64,000 nt of DNA from Thermoflavifilum sp. (GTDB taxonomy: Bacteria; Bacteroidota; Bacteroidia; Chitinophagales; Chitinophagaceae). The notes under the pieces were generated by a model. It made no database searches, was not told the DNA's origin, and was given only the letters and a program-made list of their open reading frames with translations. Position numbers and translations under genes: made by a program. The first letter of the stretch is position 1, and each line of letters opens with the position of its first letter. Below are positions 21,635 through 31,456 of this stretch, piece by piece. The stretch lies in contig JAIMAQ010000002.1 in NCBI GenBank assembly GCA_023511875.1, positions 1-64,000 of the forward strand, written 5' to 3'.

Positions 21635-22576
21635 TTGAAACGAAGTAGAAATATGTCATTACTTGTTGTAGGCTCCATGGCCTTTGATACCATTGAAACG
21701 CCATTTGGGAAAGCCGATCGGATTGTAGGAGGTGCGGCAACCTATATCGCGTGGGCGGCTTCTTATTTTGTACAAGATATCCTGCAAGTTTCTGTAGTAG
21801 GCGATGATTTTCCTCAGGCCGAGCTTGAGCGTTTGGCTGCTCGGGGGGTAGATATCAGCGGAGTGCAGGTGAAGCCCGAACAAAAAAGTTTTTATTGGGC
21901 GGGTCGTTATCATTTAGACATGAATAGCCGGGATACGCTCGTAACCGAATTAAATGTATTGGCCGATTTTAAGCCAGTGATTCCAGAGCGCTTCCAACGA
22001 CCAGATTATGTGATGTTGGGCAATCTTTCGCCTACTGTGCAAATGAGTGTTATTCAGCAATTGCGTCATCGTCCTAGGCTCATTGCCATGGATACCATGA
22101 ATTTTTGGATGGATACGCAGATGGATGAATTGAGAAAAGTGGTAGCCAAGGTAGATGCTTTGATTATCAACGATGCAGAAGCTCGGCAGCTGAGTGGGGA
22201 ATATTCCCTAGTCAAGGCTGCTCGAGTTATTCACCGAATGGGCCCGCGTTATTTGGTGATTAAGAAGGGCGAACACGGGGCTTTATTGTTTTATAAAAAT
22301 CATGCATTTTTTGCGCCGGCATTGCCTCTCGAAGAAGTCTTTGATCCTACTGGGGCCGGTGATACATTTGCCGGGGGCTTTATGGGGCATATTGCCCATA
22401 CCACCGATCTGTCGTTTGAAAACATGAAAACCGCAGTTGTGGTGGGCTCGGCAATGGCTTCTTTTTGCGTAGAAAAATTTGGCATAGAACGATTGAAAGA
22501 AATTTCTTCAGAAGATATTGAAAATCGAATTCGTCAATTTGTTGATTTGATGCATTTTGATATTGACCTTGTCTAA
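21635..22576 (+). CDS. PfkB-family carbohydrate kinase
   Basis: GGAATYIAWAAS, DPTGAGDTFAGGFMGH signature; real start probably MSLLVVGSMAFDT. Confidence 0.9.
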   Translation: MKRSRNMSLLVVGSMAFDTIETPFGKADRIVGGAATYIAWAASYFVQDILQVSVVGDDFPQAELERLAARGVDISGVQVKPEQKSFYWAGRYHLDMNSRDTLVTELNVLADFKPVIPERFQRPDYVMLGNLSPTVQMSVIQQLRHRPRLIAMDTMNFWMDTQMDELRKVVAKVDALIINDAEARQLSGEYSLVKAARVIHRMGPRYLVIKKGEHGALLFYKNHAFFAPALPLEEVFDPTGAGDTFAGGFMGHIAHTTDLSFENMKTAVVVGSAMASFCVEKFGIERLKEISSEDIENRIRQFVDLMHFDIDLV

Positions 22577-22670
22577 TTTTTAAGTAATAATTTTAGAAAA
22601 CATCCAGGATTTAGTGTTTTTTATTGAACTCTGATCTATCTTTGCGCCAACTTGAAATGATGGATATCTC

Positions 22671-23663
22671 ATGAAAGTAGCTGTTGTAGGTGCTACAGGC
22701 CTGGTAGGCACCAAGATGCTTCAAGTATTGGAAGAACGTAATTTCCCCGTTACGGAGTTGATTCCCGTAGCTTCTGCTAAGTCGGTAGGGAAAATGGTTC
22801 AATTTAAGGGCAAAGCTTATCAGGTGGTAGACGCCGATACAGCAATTATGGCACGGCCTGCGTTGGCTCTTTTCTCGGCAGGGGGGGGTACTTCATTAGC
22901 ACTAGCACCGCGTTTTGCAGAAGTGGGCACTACAGTGGTCGACAATTCTTCGGCCTGGCGCATGGATCCTACCAAAAAATTAGTCGTTCCAGAGATCAAT
23001 GCCGATGTACTTACGCCCAATGATAAAATTATTGCCAATCCCAATTGTTCGACCATTCAAATGGTGATGGTCTTGAATCCTTTACACAAGGCCTATCGTG
23101 TAAAACGTGTGGTGGTATCTACTTATCAATCTGTTACGGGTACGGGGGCAAAAGCGGTACAGCAGCTCATGGATGAAAGAGCTGGCCGACCTGCAGCAAA
23201 AGTATATCCGTACCAGATTGACCTGAATGTGATTCCGCAGATCGATGTGTTTTTAGAAAATGGGTATACCAAAGAAGAGATGAAAATGGTGAATGAAACA
23301 AAAAAAATTATGCGGGATGATACCATTCGGGTAACGGCCACTACGGTGCGAATTCCCGTTGTAGGGGGTCATAGTGAATCAGTAAATATAGAGTTTGAAC
23401 ACGATTTTGATCTTGATACGGTTCGACAGCTATTGGCGCAAACACCCGGTGTAGTGGTGCAAGACAATCCAGCCGAAGCATTGTATCCCATGCCACTTTG
23501 CGCACATGAAAAAGACGAAGTATTTGTAGGCCGCATTCGCCGTGATGAGTCGCAGCCTAAAAGCTTAAACCTGTGGATCGTAGCCGATAACTTGCGTAAA
23601 GGAGCAGCTACCAATGCCGTACAAATTGCCGAATACCTATATCGGCAGGGCTGGTTGCAATGA
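22671..23663 (+). CDS. asd: Aspartate-semialdehyde dehydrogenase
   Basis: VAVVGATGLVGTKMLQVLEERNFP, NPNCSTIQMV catalytic Cys, GGHSESVNIE; TATCTTTG box at 22637. Confidence 0.96.
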   Translation: MKVAVVGATGLVGTKMLQVLEERNFPVTELIPVASAKSVGKMVQFKGKAYQVVDADTAIMARPALALFSAGGGTSLALAPRFAEVGTTVVDNSSAWRMDPTKKLVVPEINADVLTPNDKIIANPNCSTIQMVMVLNPLHKAYRVKRVVVSTYQSVTGTGAKAVQQLMDERAGRPAAKVYPYQIDLNVIPQIDVFLENGYTKEEMKMVNETKKIMRDDTIRVTATTVRIPVVGGHSESVNIEFEHDFDLDTVRQLLAQTPGVVVQDNPAEALYPMPLCAHEKDEVFVGRIRRDESQPKSLNLWIVADNLRKGAATNAVQIAEYLYRQGWLQ

Positions 23664-23668
23664 TCTTG

Positions 23669-24334
23669 TCAATCCAGGGCTCTAGATAAAAAATCTATAA
23701 ATGGCTTCATGAGTGCAAAAGAGCCAACAACCTGCTTGAGAAAGTCAGCAGTTTGTACCTGGGCGTCGCTTACTTCATAACCTACCACGAAATTGCGCAT
23801 CTTCAAATAATCTATACCTAGATGATCAGCAGAGTATCCTTTGGGTGGGCGTTGTAGAGCCTCTTCATCGTAGAGCTCGCCGAATCGACGCTTAAAGGCA
23901 GGATCTTGAATCAAACGCTCAAATTCTTCGAGGTTGTAATCGATTTCCTGGCGAATTTTCCTTAAGTCTTCTGGAAAAGGATGCCAAATGCCTCCTCCAA
24001 TGAAGCTGTTCCCATCGGGTTCAATATGCACATAATAACCAGGCTGGTGTACTTTTTTGCCTCCACGCTGAAAGCTAGCAGCAAAATGGGTTTTATAAGG
24101 AGTTTTATCTTTCGAAAAACGGGTATCGCGATAGATGCGGAAAATGCAATCTTTGGGCTGCAGCCAGGCCATTTCTGGTTCAATCGTAGCCAATTGCTGA
24201 ATCAATTCAGCCACAAACAATTCGAAATTTTCCTTGGCTTGCAAATACGAAGAGCGATGCGATTCAAACCAATCGCGATGATTATGCTGGCGTAGTTGTT
24301 GAAGAAATAGTAAAGTATGCGCTTGAATAAGCAT
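23669..24334 (-). CDS. DUF2461 (TIGR02453) family protein
   Basis: NHRDWFESHRSSYLQAKENFELFV, FRIYRDTRFSKDKTPYKTHFAASF, GGGIWHP. Confidence 0.88.
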   Translation of the reverse strand: MLIQAHTLLFLQQLRQHNHRDWFESHRSSYLQAKENFELFVAELIQQLATIEPEMAWLQPKDCIFRIYRDTRFSKDKTPYKTHFAASFQRGGKKVHQPGYYVHIEPDGNSFIGGGIWHPFPEDLRKIRQEIDYNLEEFERLIQDPAFKRRFGELYDEEALQRPPKGYSADHLGIDYLKMRNFVVGYEVSDAQVQTADFLKQVVGSFALMKPFIDFLSRALD

Positions 24335-24359
24335 AAGTCACCTGTAACCCTGCTCTGGC

Positions 24360-24941
24360 TTAGTGAATTTGCAGACCCAGCAATTTATAAAACTCTTTTA
24401 AGATAGCGGGATGTGCGGGCCAGGCGGGTGCGGTAACCAGCTGACCATCCACCACGGCCTGATCTACGGGTACATTTCGCCAGGTGCCTCCTGCGAGTGC
24501 AATATCAGGGCCAATGGCAGGATAAGCGGTTAAGGTTTTGCCTTGCAATACTTTAGCCGCAGTAAGTATTTGAATGGCATGGCAAATAGCGGCTACGGGC
24601 TTACCCTTTTCAAAAAAATGGCGTACCAGCTCCAATACACGAGCATTTAGGCGGATGTATTCAGGAGCGCGCCCACCTGGTAAGTACAATCCATCATATT
24701 GTTGGGGTTGTACTTCATCAAAAGAAACGGTGATGGCAAACCGATGTCCGCCTGTTTCCCGATAGGTTTGGTCTCCCACAAAATCGTGAACTGCCGTAGG
24801 CACCGAATCTCCTTTTTTCCGATCTGGCGCAGTGGTATCTACTTGCAGGCCCACAGAAAGCATGGCTTGATAGGGAACCATGGCTTCATAGTCTTCGACA
24901 TAATCGCCGACAATCATGAGGATTTTTTTAGCCATAAACAA
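24360..24941 (-). CDS. DJ-1/PfpI family protein
   Basis: KKILMIVGDYVEDYEAMVPYQAM, YDGLYLPGGRAPEYIR, PVAAICHAIQIL. Confidence 0.92.
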   Translation of the reverse strand: MFMAKKILMIVGDYVEDYEAMVPYQAMLSVGLQVDTTAPDRKKGDSVPTAVHDFVGDQTYRETGGHRFAITVSFDEVQPQQYDGLYLPGGRAPEYIRLNARVLELVRHFFEKGKPVAAICHAIQILTAAKVLQGKTLTAYPAIGPDIALAGGTWRNVPVDQAVVDGQLVTAPAWPAHPAILKEFYKLLGLQIH

Positions 24942-24990
24942 AAGATTTTCTGGAAAATAAGATTTCTTTTACACCCAAACAAGTATTGTA

Positions 24991-25374
24991 TTAAGGTTTT
25001 GCGGCGATGATAGCAATTTCCACACGGGCTCCTTTTGGCAATCCTGCCACCTGAACCGTTTCTCGTGCAGGAAAATTCCCTTGGAAATATTTACCATAGG
25101 CGTCATTGACCGCAGAAAAATCTTGCATATCGAGAATGAAAATAGTGGTCTTCACCACATGTTGAAAATCCATACCTGCTGCAGCCAATATAGCTTTTAG
25201 GTTTTGCATAACCCGATGAGTTTCTTCTACGATATCGCCTTTAATCATCTGGTCGGTAGCTGGGTCAATCGCTATTTGTCCAGAAACAAACAACAAGTTG
25301 TTTACCCATACGGCTTGGCTGTAAGGCCCAATCGGAGAAGGAGCTTGATTGGTTTGTATAATTGTTTTTTCCAT
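24991..25374 (-). CDS. RidA family enamine/imine deaminase
   Basis: APSPIGPYSQAVWVNNLLFVSGQIAIDP, ARETVQVAGLPKGARVEIAIIA. Confidence 0.95.
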   Translation of the reverse strand: MEKTIIQTNQAPSPIGPYSQAVWVNNLLFVSGQIAIDPATDQMIKGDIVEETHRVMQNLKAILAAAGMDFQHVVKTTIFILDMQDFSAVNDAYGKYFQGNFPARETVQVAGLPKGARVEIAIIAAKP

Positions 25375-25492
25375 GAGGTTGAAGGGTTTTGGTTGAACGA
25401 GCGGTAAAAATAAAGCAATTCGGCTTAGTAGAAAGCATTTTCCTTACCTGCTTTTGGTTGTACCTTTGCCCGACTGATTGAATTGAACTCTC

Positions 25493-26164
25493 ATGCTAAT
25501 ACTCATTGACACGGCTACGACGGCGGGTTCTGTATGTTTTAGTGAAGGAGATCGGGTATATGCAGTTTATGGGCATACGCAGGCTGAAGATCATGCGGCA
25601 AAGATCATAGGCTATGTGCAGAGAGGTTTGCAGGAACTGCGTATACAGCCCAGCCAAATTCAAGCCATAGCCGTAACTGCTGGGCCAGGATCTTATACGG
25701 GGCTTCGAGTGGGTTTAGCTACGGCGAAAGGGTTGTGTTATGCGTGGAATTGTCCGCTCGTGTTGCTGCCTACCCTGAGGGTGATGGCTGCAGGATACTT
25801 GCTGCAGCATCCTAGCTTGGCAAGCAACAGCTTTTTGTTGCCGGTTTTGCTCTCGAGAAGGAGTGAAGTATATGCAGCTTTGTATAAGGCCGATGGTACG
25901 GAACTCATCTCTGCGCATCCAATTGTATTAGATGCGTTCAATCTAGCTGAGTGGCAAGCCTACAAGCCTTTAGTGGTGTTTGGAGAGGGAGCCGAAAGGT
26001 TGTATCCACACTTACAGCCCATGGGGATGGTTGAGATAGATTATGCTTACCAGCTCTCTGCTGCAGATATGCGTAAATTGGCATGGGAAGCAGTAGCAGA
26101 ACATCGATTTGCAGATTTGGCTTATGCAGAACCTTTTTACCTGAAACCTACTTATGCTGGCTAA
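25493..26164 (+). CDS. tsaB: tRNA t6A biosynthesis protein TsaB
   Basis: ILIDTATTAGSVCF, VTAGPGSYTGLRVGLATAKGLCYA; TACCTTTG at 25461-25468. Confidence 0.93.
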   Translation: MLILIDTATTAGSVCFSEGDRVYAVYGHTQAEDHAAKIIGYVQRGLQELRIQPSQIQAIAVTAGPGSYTGLRVGLATAKGLCYAWNCPLVLLPTLRVMAAGYLLQHPSLASNSFLLPVLLSRRSEVYAALYKADGTELISAHPIVLDAFNLAEWQAYKPLVVFGEGAERLYPHLQPMGMVEIDYAYQLSAADMRKLAWEAVAEHRFADLAYAEPFYLKPTYAG

Positions 26165-26332
26165 ATGTTAAAATTCAACCCTATCAACGCTTTCCTGACA
26201 AAGTGATTACGAATTCTATACATGCGAATTTTTTCAATTTAATAGTATTAGATATTTTTGTAATTAATTTGTCGTTATTTCTGATGAGTGATTTGTACTC
26301 GGAAAATCATTTTGAGATTTAAAACCGTTAAC

Positions 26333-26707
26333 ATGGAAAAAGCCATTATGCCTACATCATCGAACTTGCTTATCATATCCCAGGAAGGTAGGTCGGGAGA
26401 GCCCATTAAACTCGATTACTATCATGTTCGCATTGCTGCGCATGTGCTTAGGGCTATCAATCACAAGCTCAGGCAACAAATCATTAAGTTATTGGAAGAG
26501 CATAAACGCATGACGGTTACAGAGATTTATGTAAAACTGAGGTTAGAGCAATCTGTAGCTTCACAACATTTGTCTATTCTGCGGCGCAATCATATTGTGC
26601 GGCATGAGCGCGATGGGAAGTTTATTTATTATTCATTGAATACAGAAGCATTAGAAACGATAGCTCGGGTGGTAGACGAGTTATATGCATTAAAGCCCGA
26701 TAAATGA
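26333..26707 (+). CDS. ArsR-family transcriptional regulator
   Basis: winged HTH: HKLRQQIIKLLEEHKRMTVTEIYVKLRLEQSVASQHLSILRRNHIVRHERDGKFIYYSL. Confidence 0.9.
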   Translation: MEKAIMPTSSNLLIISQEGRSGEPIKLDYYHVRIAAHVLRAINHKLRQQIIKLLEEHKRMTVTEIYVKLRLEQSVASQHLSILRRNHIVRHERDGKFIYYSLNTEALETIARVVDELYALKPDK

Positions 26708-26740
26708 GAGGTAGGCGTTATAAGTTATGGCGAGAGATAT

Positions 26741-26767
26741 AAAAAGCTGCCCGCAAGGCAGCTTTTT
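26741..26767 (+). terminator. Intrinsic terminator between arsR and the MBL/rhodanese gene
   Basis: AAAAAGCTGCC-CGCAA-GGCAGCTTTTT perfect 11-bp hairpin. Confidence 0.8.
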
Positions 26768-26806
26768 ATGCAATTGTGTAATTTTAAAAATATAATTGGT
26801 GGGTCT

Positions 26807-28213
26807 ATGATTGTGAAGCAAATGTATACTGGGTGCTTGTCGGAAGCAGCATATTTCATAGCTTCTGATGGAGAAGCTGCTGTGATTGATCCTTTGCGCG
26901 ATATTGATGCTTATTTGGAAATGGCTGCAGAAACGGGTACAGTGATTCGATACATTTTTGAAACACATTTTCATGCTGATTTTGTTTCTGGCCATCTCGA
27001 TCTGGCCGAGAAAACGGGTGCGAAAATTGTATTCGGGCCGCAAGCAGCCACTGAGTATCGGGTACATGTGGGTCGAGATGGGGAGGAATTCCTAATAGGG
27101 AGTCTTCGGTTGAAATTGATTCACACACCCGGTCATACCATTGAATCGAGTTGTTATTTGCTTTATGATGAGGCTGGCAAACCATATTGCTTGTTTACTG
27201 GCGATACTTTGTTTGTAGGTGATGTGGGGCGGCCCGATCTATCGAGTGGCGGATTTACGGCCGAGGAGCTAGCCGAATATTTGTACGACTCCGTACATTT
27301 AAAAATTAAGCCACTTCCCGATGAATTGATCATTTATCCTGCTCATGGCCCGGGCTCGGCCTGTGGCAAGCAGATTGGTCAGGCCACTTTTAGTACACTG
27401 GGCGAGCAAAAGCGTACCAATTATGCATTACTGGCTGAAAATAAAGAGGAGTTTATTGAGAAGGTGACTCAAGGGCTCACCCGCGCGCCAGAATATTTCC
27501 GGGTGAATGCACGCATAAACCAAAAAGGGTACGAGCGCTTGCATCAAATCTTGGAGCGCAGCATGGTAGGGCTCACCGTGCAGGAGTTCAAACAACAGAT
27601 GCAGCGACACCAAATGTTGTATCTCGACAGTCGCTCGCCAGAAGTTTTTGTAGATGGGTTTATTCCGGGTTTCTTGAATATAGGTTTAAGAGGGCGTTTC
27701 GCAGAATGGGCGGGTCGTTTATTACCTTATCACCGCCCCATTTTATTGGTGACCGAGCCGGGTCAGGAAGAAGAAACTATCACTCGGCTCGCGCGTGTGG
27801 GGTTTGATGGAGTGGTGGGTTATCTAAAAGGGGGCTTTCAGTCGTGGATCGATGCTGATGAACCCAGGGATATGATCATCAGTGTAGATGCAGAGGAATT
27901 TGCACTTGATATTCCTTATGATCAGCGCATGGTAATTTTAGACGTACGCTCTGAGACCGAACACATTCAGGCGCATGTGCGTGGAGCCGTGAATATTCCA
28001 TTAGAAGATATGCGTGACCCCGTTTCGCTCATGCATCTAGAAGATCATCATAACCTCTATGTGCACTGTGAAACGGGTTATCGCAGCGTAATTGCTTGTT
28101 CCTTACTCAAGCAACAGGGTATCCACAATTTGCGCAACATTGGAGGTGGGTTTCGGGAAATTCGTCGACATCCAGCTATCGAAATTGTGGAAGAAAAGAG
28201 CGTGCTCAACTAG
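26807..28213 (+). CDS. MBL-fold hydrolase with two C-terminal rhodanese domains (persulfide dioxygenase/Blh-like)
   Basis: ETHFHADFVSGHLDLA, HTPGHTIESSCYLL, rhodanese VILDVRSETEHIQAHVRGAVNIP with HCETGYRS active loop. Confidence 0.9.
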   Translation: MIVKQMYTGCLSEAAYFIASDGEAAVIDPLRDIDAYLEMAAETGTVIRYIFETHFHADFVSGHLDLAEKTGAKIVFGPQAATEYRVHVGRDGEEFLIGSLRLKLIHTPGHTIESSCYLLYDEAGKPYCLFTGDTLFVGDVGRPDLSSGGFTAEELAEYLYDSVHLKIKPLPDELIIYPAHGPGSACGKQIGQATFSTLGEQKRTNYALLAENKEEFIEKVTQGLTRAPEYFRVNARINQKGYERLHQILERSMVGLTVQEFKQQMQRHQMLYLDSRSPEVFVDGFIPGFLNIGLRGRFAEWAGRLLPYHRPILLVTEPGQEEETITRLARVGFDGVVGYLKGGFQSWIDADEPRDMIISVDAEEFALDIPYDQRMVILDVRSETEHIQAHVRGAVNIPLEDMRDPVSLMHLEDHHNLYVHCETGYRSVIACSLLKQQGIHNLRNIGGGFREIRRHPAIEIVEEKSVLN

Positions 28214-28784
28214 TGGCCAGGTTTTTTAAAGTGGCATAGCGAAAACAGGTAACTGCATGGTCGTTGATCATGCCTGCAGCCTGCATGAAAGCATAGCATA
28301 TGGTAGAGCCTACGAATTTAAATCCAAGCTGGCGTAGTGCCTGGCTCATCGCGTCAGACTCAGGCGAAGTCGCAGGAGCAGGTGTACCGGGCTGCAAGTC
28401 GTGATGCAAGGTTTGATAATGGGTAAACTGCCAGATAAACCGATCAAAGCTGCCGTATTTGGCTTGCACGTCCAAGAAGCGACGGGCGTTTTCAATGGTA
28501 GCTTCTATTTTCAGTCGATTTCTGATCAAGCGTTTGTCTTGCAAGAGCCATTGGATTTTTGCAGAACCATATCGGGCAATTTTTTGGGGGTCAAACCCAT
28601 CCCATGCTTCTCGAAACGCGGCTCTTTTATACAAAACCGTGCGCCAGCTTAAGCCAGCTTGAAAAGCGTCTAATACCAAGAATTCAAAAAGCTTTTGGTC
28701 ATCATGCAGCGGAACGCCCCATTCCTCATCGTGGTAAGCCTGCATGAGCAAATCGTTGCCTGGCCAAGCACAGCGGTTGATCAT
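28206..28784 (-). CDS. tag: DNA-3-methyladenine glycosylase I
   Basis: CAWPGNDLLMQAYHDEEWGVPLHDDQKLFEFLVLDAFQAGLSWRTVLYKR, FKFVGSTICYAFMQAAGMINDH. Confidence 0.95.
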   Translation of the reverse strand: MINRCAWPGNDLLMQAYHDEEWGVPLHDDQKLFEFLVLDAFQAGLSWRTVLYKRAAFREAWDGFDPQKIARYGSAKIQWLLQDKRLIRNRLKIEATIENARRFLDVQAKYGSFDRFIWQFTHYQTLHHDLQPGTPAPATSPESDAMSQALRQLGFKFVGSTICYAFMQAAGMINDHAVTCFRYATLKNLATS

Positions 28785-28808
28785 ATACTCAGTCGTTTAA
28801 CGAGCAAG

Positions 28809-29696
28809 TTACAGTTTTTGGGAAGCATCTGCACCATGCTGAGGCGGCCTATGTTTCCAACGACGATGACTCCACACCCAATTTTCGGGTTGTTGATGGA
28901 TTTGAGCTTCTAAAAACCGACTAAATTCTTGGGTAATTAATCCTTCGGCCGTTTGTTGTGGATGTGTAAATGCTTCTCGGATAGTGGCTCGATAATAGCC
29001 TCGTTTTATCTTTTGGATATCGCCCCAAATGACGATTTCCCCAAAGCGGCGAGCAATCAATTCAGGCCCTTTGTAAAAGGCGGTGGGGCGATTTAAAAAT
29101 GGCATCCAATAGCATCTTCTGGGATTCGATGGGTTTTGATCGGCCACTAAAATGGTGATATGGGGCTGAGATTGCCAAGGGTGCAGGGCTTCTAGCACCC
29201 GATCGGCAGGAATGAGGATAGTACCAAAACGGCGACGAATGTAGTTGAACAATCGGTCTACATGTGGATTGGAAATGGGCATGTACACGACCAAAAAAGG
29301 AACATTGGTGCCCAGTTTGAAATAGAGATTGGCCCATTCCCAATTAAAGCGGTGCCCAAGCTGAATTTGGCAGCTTTTCCCTTCTGCAGCAATTCGATGT
29401 AGCAGGCTGAGATCACACTGGAAACGTTTTTGCAGGCTGGCAGGTGAAATGGTCATCATTTTTAGGGTTTCCATGATCATATCTGCAAGATTGCGATAGT
29501 ATTTTTTTTCAATTTGTTGTAAGGCTTTCTGATCATAATCAGGGAAAGCTTGCTGCAAGTGTTGCCTGACCAGCTTTTTCCGATAACCAATAACAAAATA
29601 CAGGGAAACATACACGACGTCGGAAATCGCATAGAGCACAGGGAATGGAAACAGAGAAATGAGGTAACAGCAGGCAAATAGAAGATAATACCACAT
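28809..29696 (-). CDS. LpxL/HtrB-like lysophospholipid (lauroyl) acyltransferase
   Basis: RKLVRQHLQQAFPD, LGHRFNWEWANLYF, ILVADQNPSNPRRCYWMPFLNRPTAFYKGPELIA. Confidence 0.9.
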   Translation of the reverse strand: MWYYLLFACCYLISLFPFPVLYAISDVVYVSLYFVIGYRKKLVRQHLQQAFPDYDQKALQQIEKKYYRNLADMIMETLKMMTISPASLQKRFQCDLSLLHRIAAEGKSCQIQLGHRFNWEWANLYFKLGTNVPFLVVYMPISNPHVDRLFNYIRRRFGTILIPADRVLEALHPWQSQPHITILVADQNPSNPRRCYWMPFLNRPTAFYKGPELIARRFGEIVIWGDIQKIKRGYYRATIREAFTHPQQTAEGLITQEFSRFLEAQIHQQPENWVWSHRRWKHRPPQHGADASQKL

Positions 29697-29707
29697 GCAA
29701 ACCCGAT

Positions 29708-31321
29708 TTAAAGAATAATATTTTGCACGATTGCACTTTTTTCGGGGTAATCGGTATTGAAATGCAACCCCCTACTCTCTTTGCGAAACATAGCAGATTT
29801 AACGATTAAGTAACCTACTGTGATGAGGTTGCGTAGTTCACACAGTTGGGGCGAGAGTGTAGTAGATTCATAAAGGGTTTCTGTTTCTTCAAAAAGCAAG
29901 TCGAGCCGGCTCATAGCGCGTTGGAGGCGGACGTTGGAACGAACAATACCCACATAGTCGCTCATCACTTGTTGTAATTCTTTGAGGCTTTGGGTGATGA
30001 GAATCATTTCGCTAGGAGCCGTAGTGCCTGCCGCATTCCAGTCGGGCACATCTGGTAAACTAAATGGTTGTTGCACAAGCTGTACAGTATCGAGGTAACA
30101 CCGATGGGCGAAAACGATAGCTTCTAATAACGAATTAGAAGCAAGTCGGTTGGCTCCATGTAAGCCAGTTGAGGCACATTCTCCGCAGGCATATAGCCTA
30201 CGTATAGAAGTGCGCCCCCATTCATCGGTTTTGATACCGCCACAGCTATAATGTGCTGCTGGAGCTACTGGTATCCAGTCTTTTCTCACGTCGATATTGA
30301 GCTGGAGGCATTTTTGATAAATATTGGGAAAATGGCTACGGAAGCGCTCTTCTGGAATGGTTGTACAATCGAGATAAACATTCTCGGTGCCCGTACGTTT
30401 CATTTCACTATCTATAGCTCTGGCTACAATATCGCGGGGTGCCAGCTCTTTGCGGGGATCGTATTTAGCCATAAAGGCTTCGCCATCGTGGTTACGCAAA
30501 ATAGCTCCCTCACCGCGCACTGCCTCTGAGATCAAAAAAGGGGATTCGTTGCCTGGTCGATAAAGTGCTGTAGGATGAAATTGGATAAATTCCATGTTTT
30601 CGATGCGGCCTTTTGCGCGATACACCATCGCAACACCATCGCCAGTGGCAATGGGAGGATTGGTCGTGGTGCGATACACGCGGCCACAGCCGCCAGTGGC
30701 GAGTAAGGTAACAGGGGATAACAGCTTTTCGATTTGCTGGGTATGCAAGTTGAGCACATATACCCCAAAGCAGGTGATATCGGGGGTAGATTTGGTAACC
30801 AAATAACCCAGGTGGTGTTGGGTGATGAGGTCTACAACAAAGCAATGCGAGAGAAGTTGTAGATTAGGTTGTTGATGTACTGCTTGCAGTAAGGCTCTTT
30901 CGATTTCCCAACCCGTACTATCTTTATAATGCAATACCCGATGGCGAGAATGCCCACCTTCGCGGCCACGTTCAAAAGTTCCCTCTGCGTTTCGGTCGAA
31001 GCGAGCGCCCCATTCCATGATTTCTTTCACCCTTTCTGGCCCTTCTTGAATCACTAAGCGCACGATATGTTCGTTGCAAAGTCCATCGCCAGCGATCAGG
31101 GTGTCGGCAATATGGTTTTCGAAGCTATCGTTTTCCAGGTCATTTACCACAGCTACCCCACCCTGGGCATACTTGGTGTTGGTTTCATCTTCTTGGGTTT
31201 TGGTGAGTACCGTTACTTGTTTATCTGGAAAATGTTGGGCAATTTTTAGGGCATAGGTTAATCCAGCAATGCCAGAGCCGATGACTAGAAAATCTGTGTA
31301 CATGGAAACAGACCAATTCAA
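29708..31321 (-). CDS. nadB: L-aspartate oxidase
   Basis: DFLVIGSGIAGLTYALKIA, GGHSRHRVLHYKDSTG, CGECASTGLHGANRLASNSLLEA. Confidence 0.95.
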   Translation of the reverse strand: MNWSVSMYTDFLVIGSGIAGLTYALKIAQHFPDKQVTVLTKTQEDETNTKYAQGGVAVVNDLENDSFENHIADTLIAGDGLCNEHIVRLVIQEGPERVKEIMEWGARFDRNAEGTFERGREGGHSRHRVLHYKDSTGWEIERALLQAVHQQPNLQLLSHCFVVDLITQHHLGYLVTKSTPDITCFGVYVLNLHTQQIEKLLSPVTLLATGGCGRVYRTTTNPPIATGDGVAMVYRAKGRIENMEFIQFHPTALYRPGNESPFLISEAVRGEGAILRNHDGEAFMAKYDPRKELAPRDIVARAIDSEMKRTGTENVYLDCTTIPEERFRSHFPNIYQKCLQLNIDVRKDWIPVAPAAHYSCGGIKTDEWGRTSIRRLYACGECASTGLHGANRLASNSLLEAIVFAHRCYLDTVQLVQQPFSLPDVPDWNAAGTTAPSEMILITQSLKELQQVMSDYVGIVRSNVRLQRAMSRLDLLFEETETLYESTTLSPQLCELRNLITVGYLIVKSAMFRKESRGLHFNTDYPEKSAIVQNIIL

Positions 31322-31456
31322 ATTGCGCCCAAAGTTACAAGAGAATTATGCTGCATGGGCAGCAAAATGCGTAAAGATTACCATTCCTGCATAAAAATAC
31401 CCGTTTATCCCAAAGGTTTTGATGGTTGCAGATGTGGCTTGTTATATTTGCTACAT

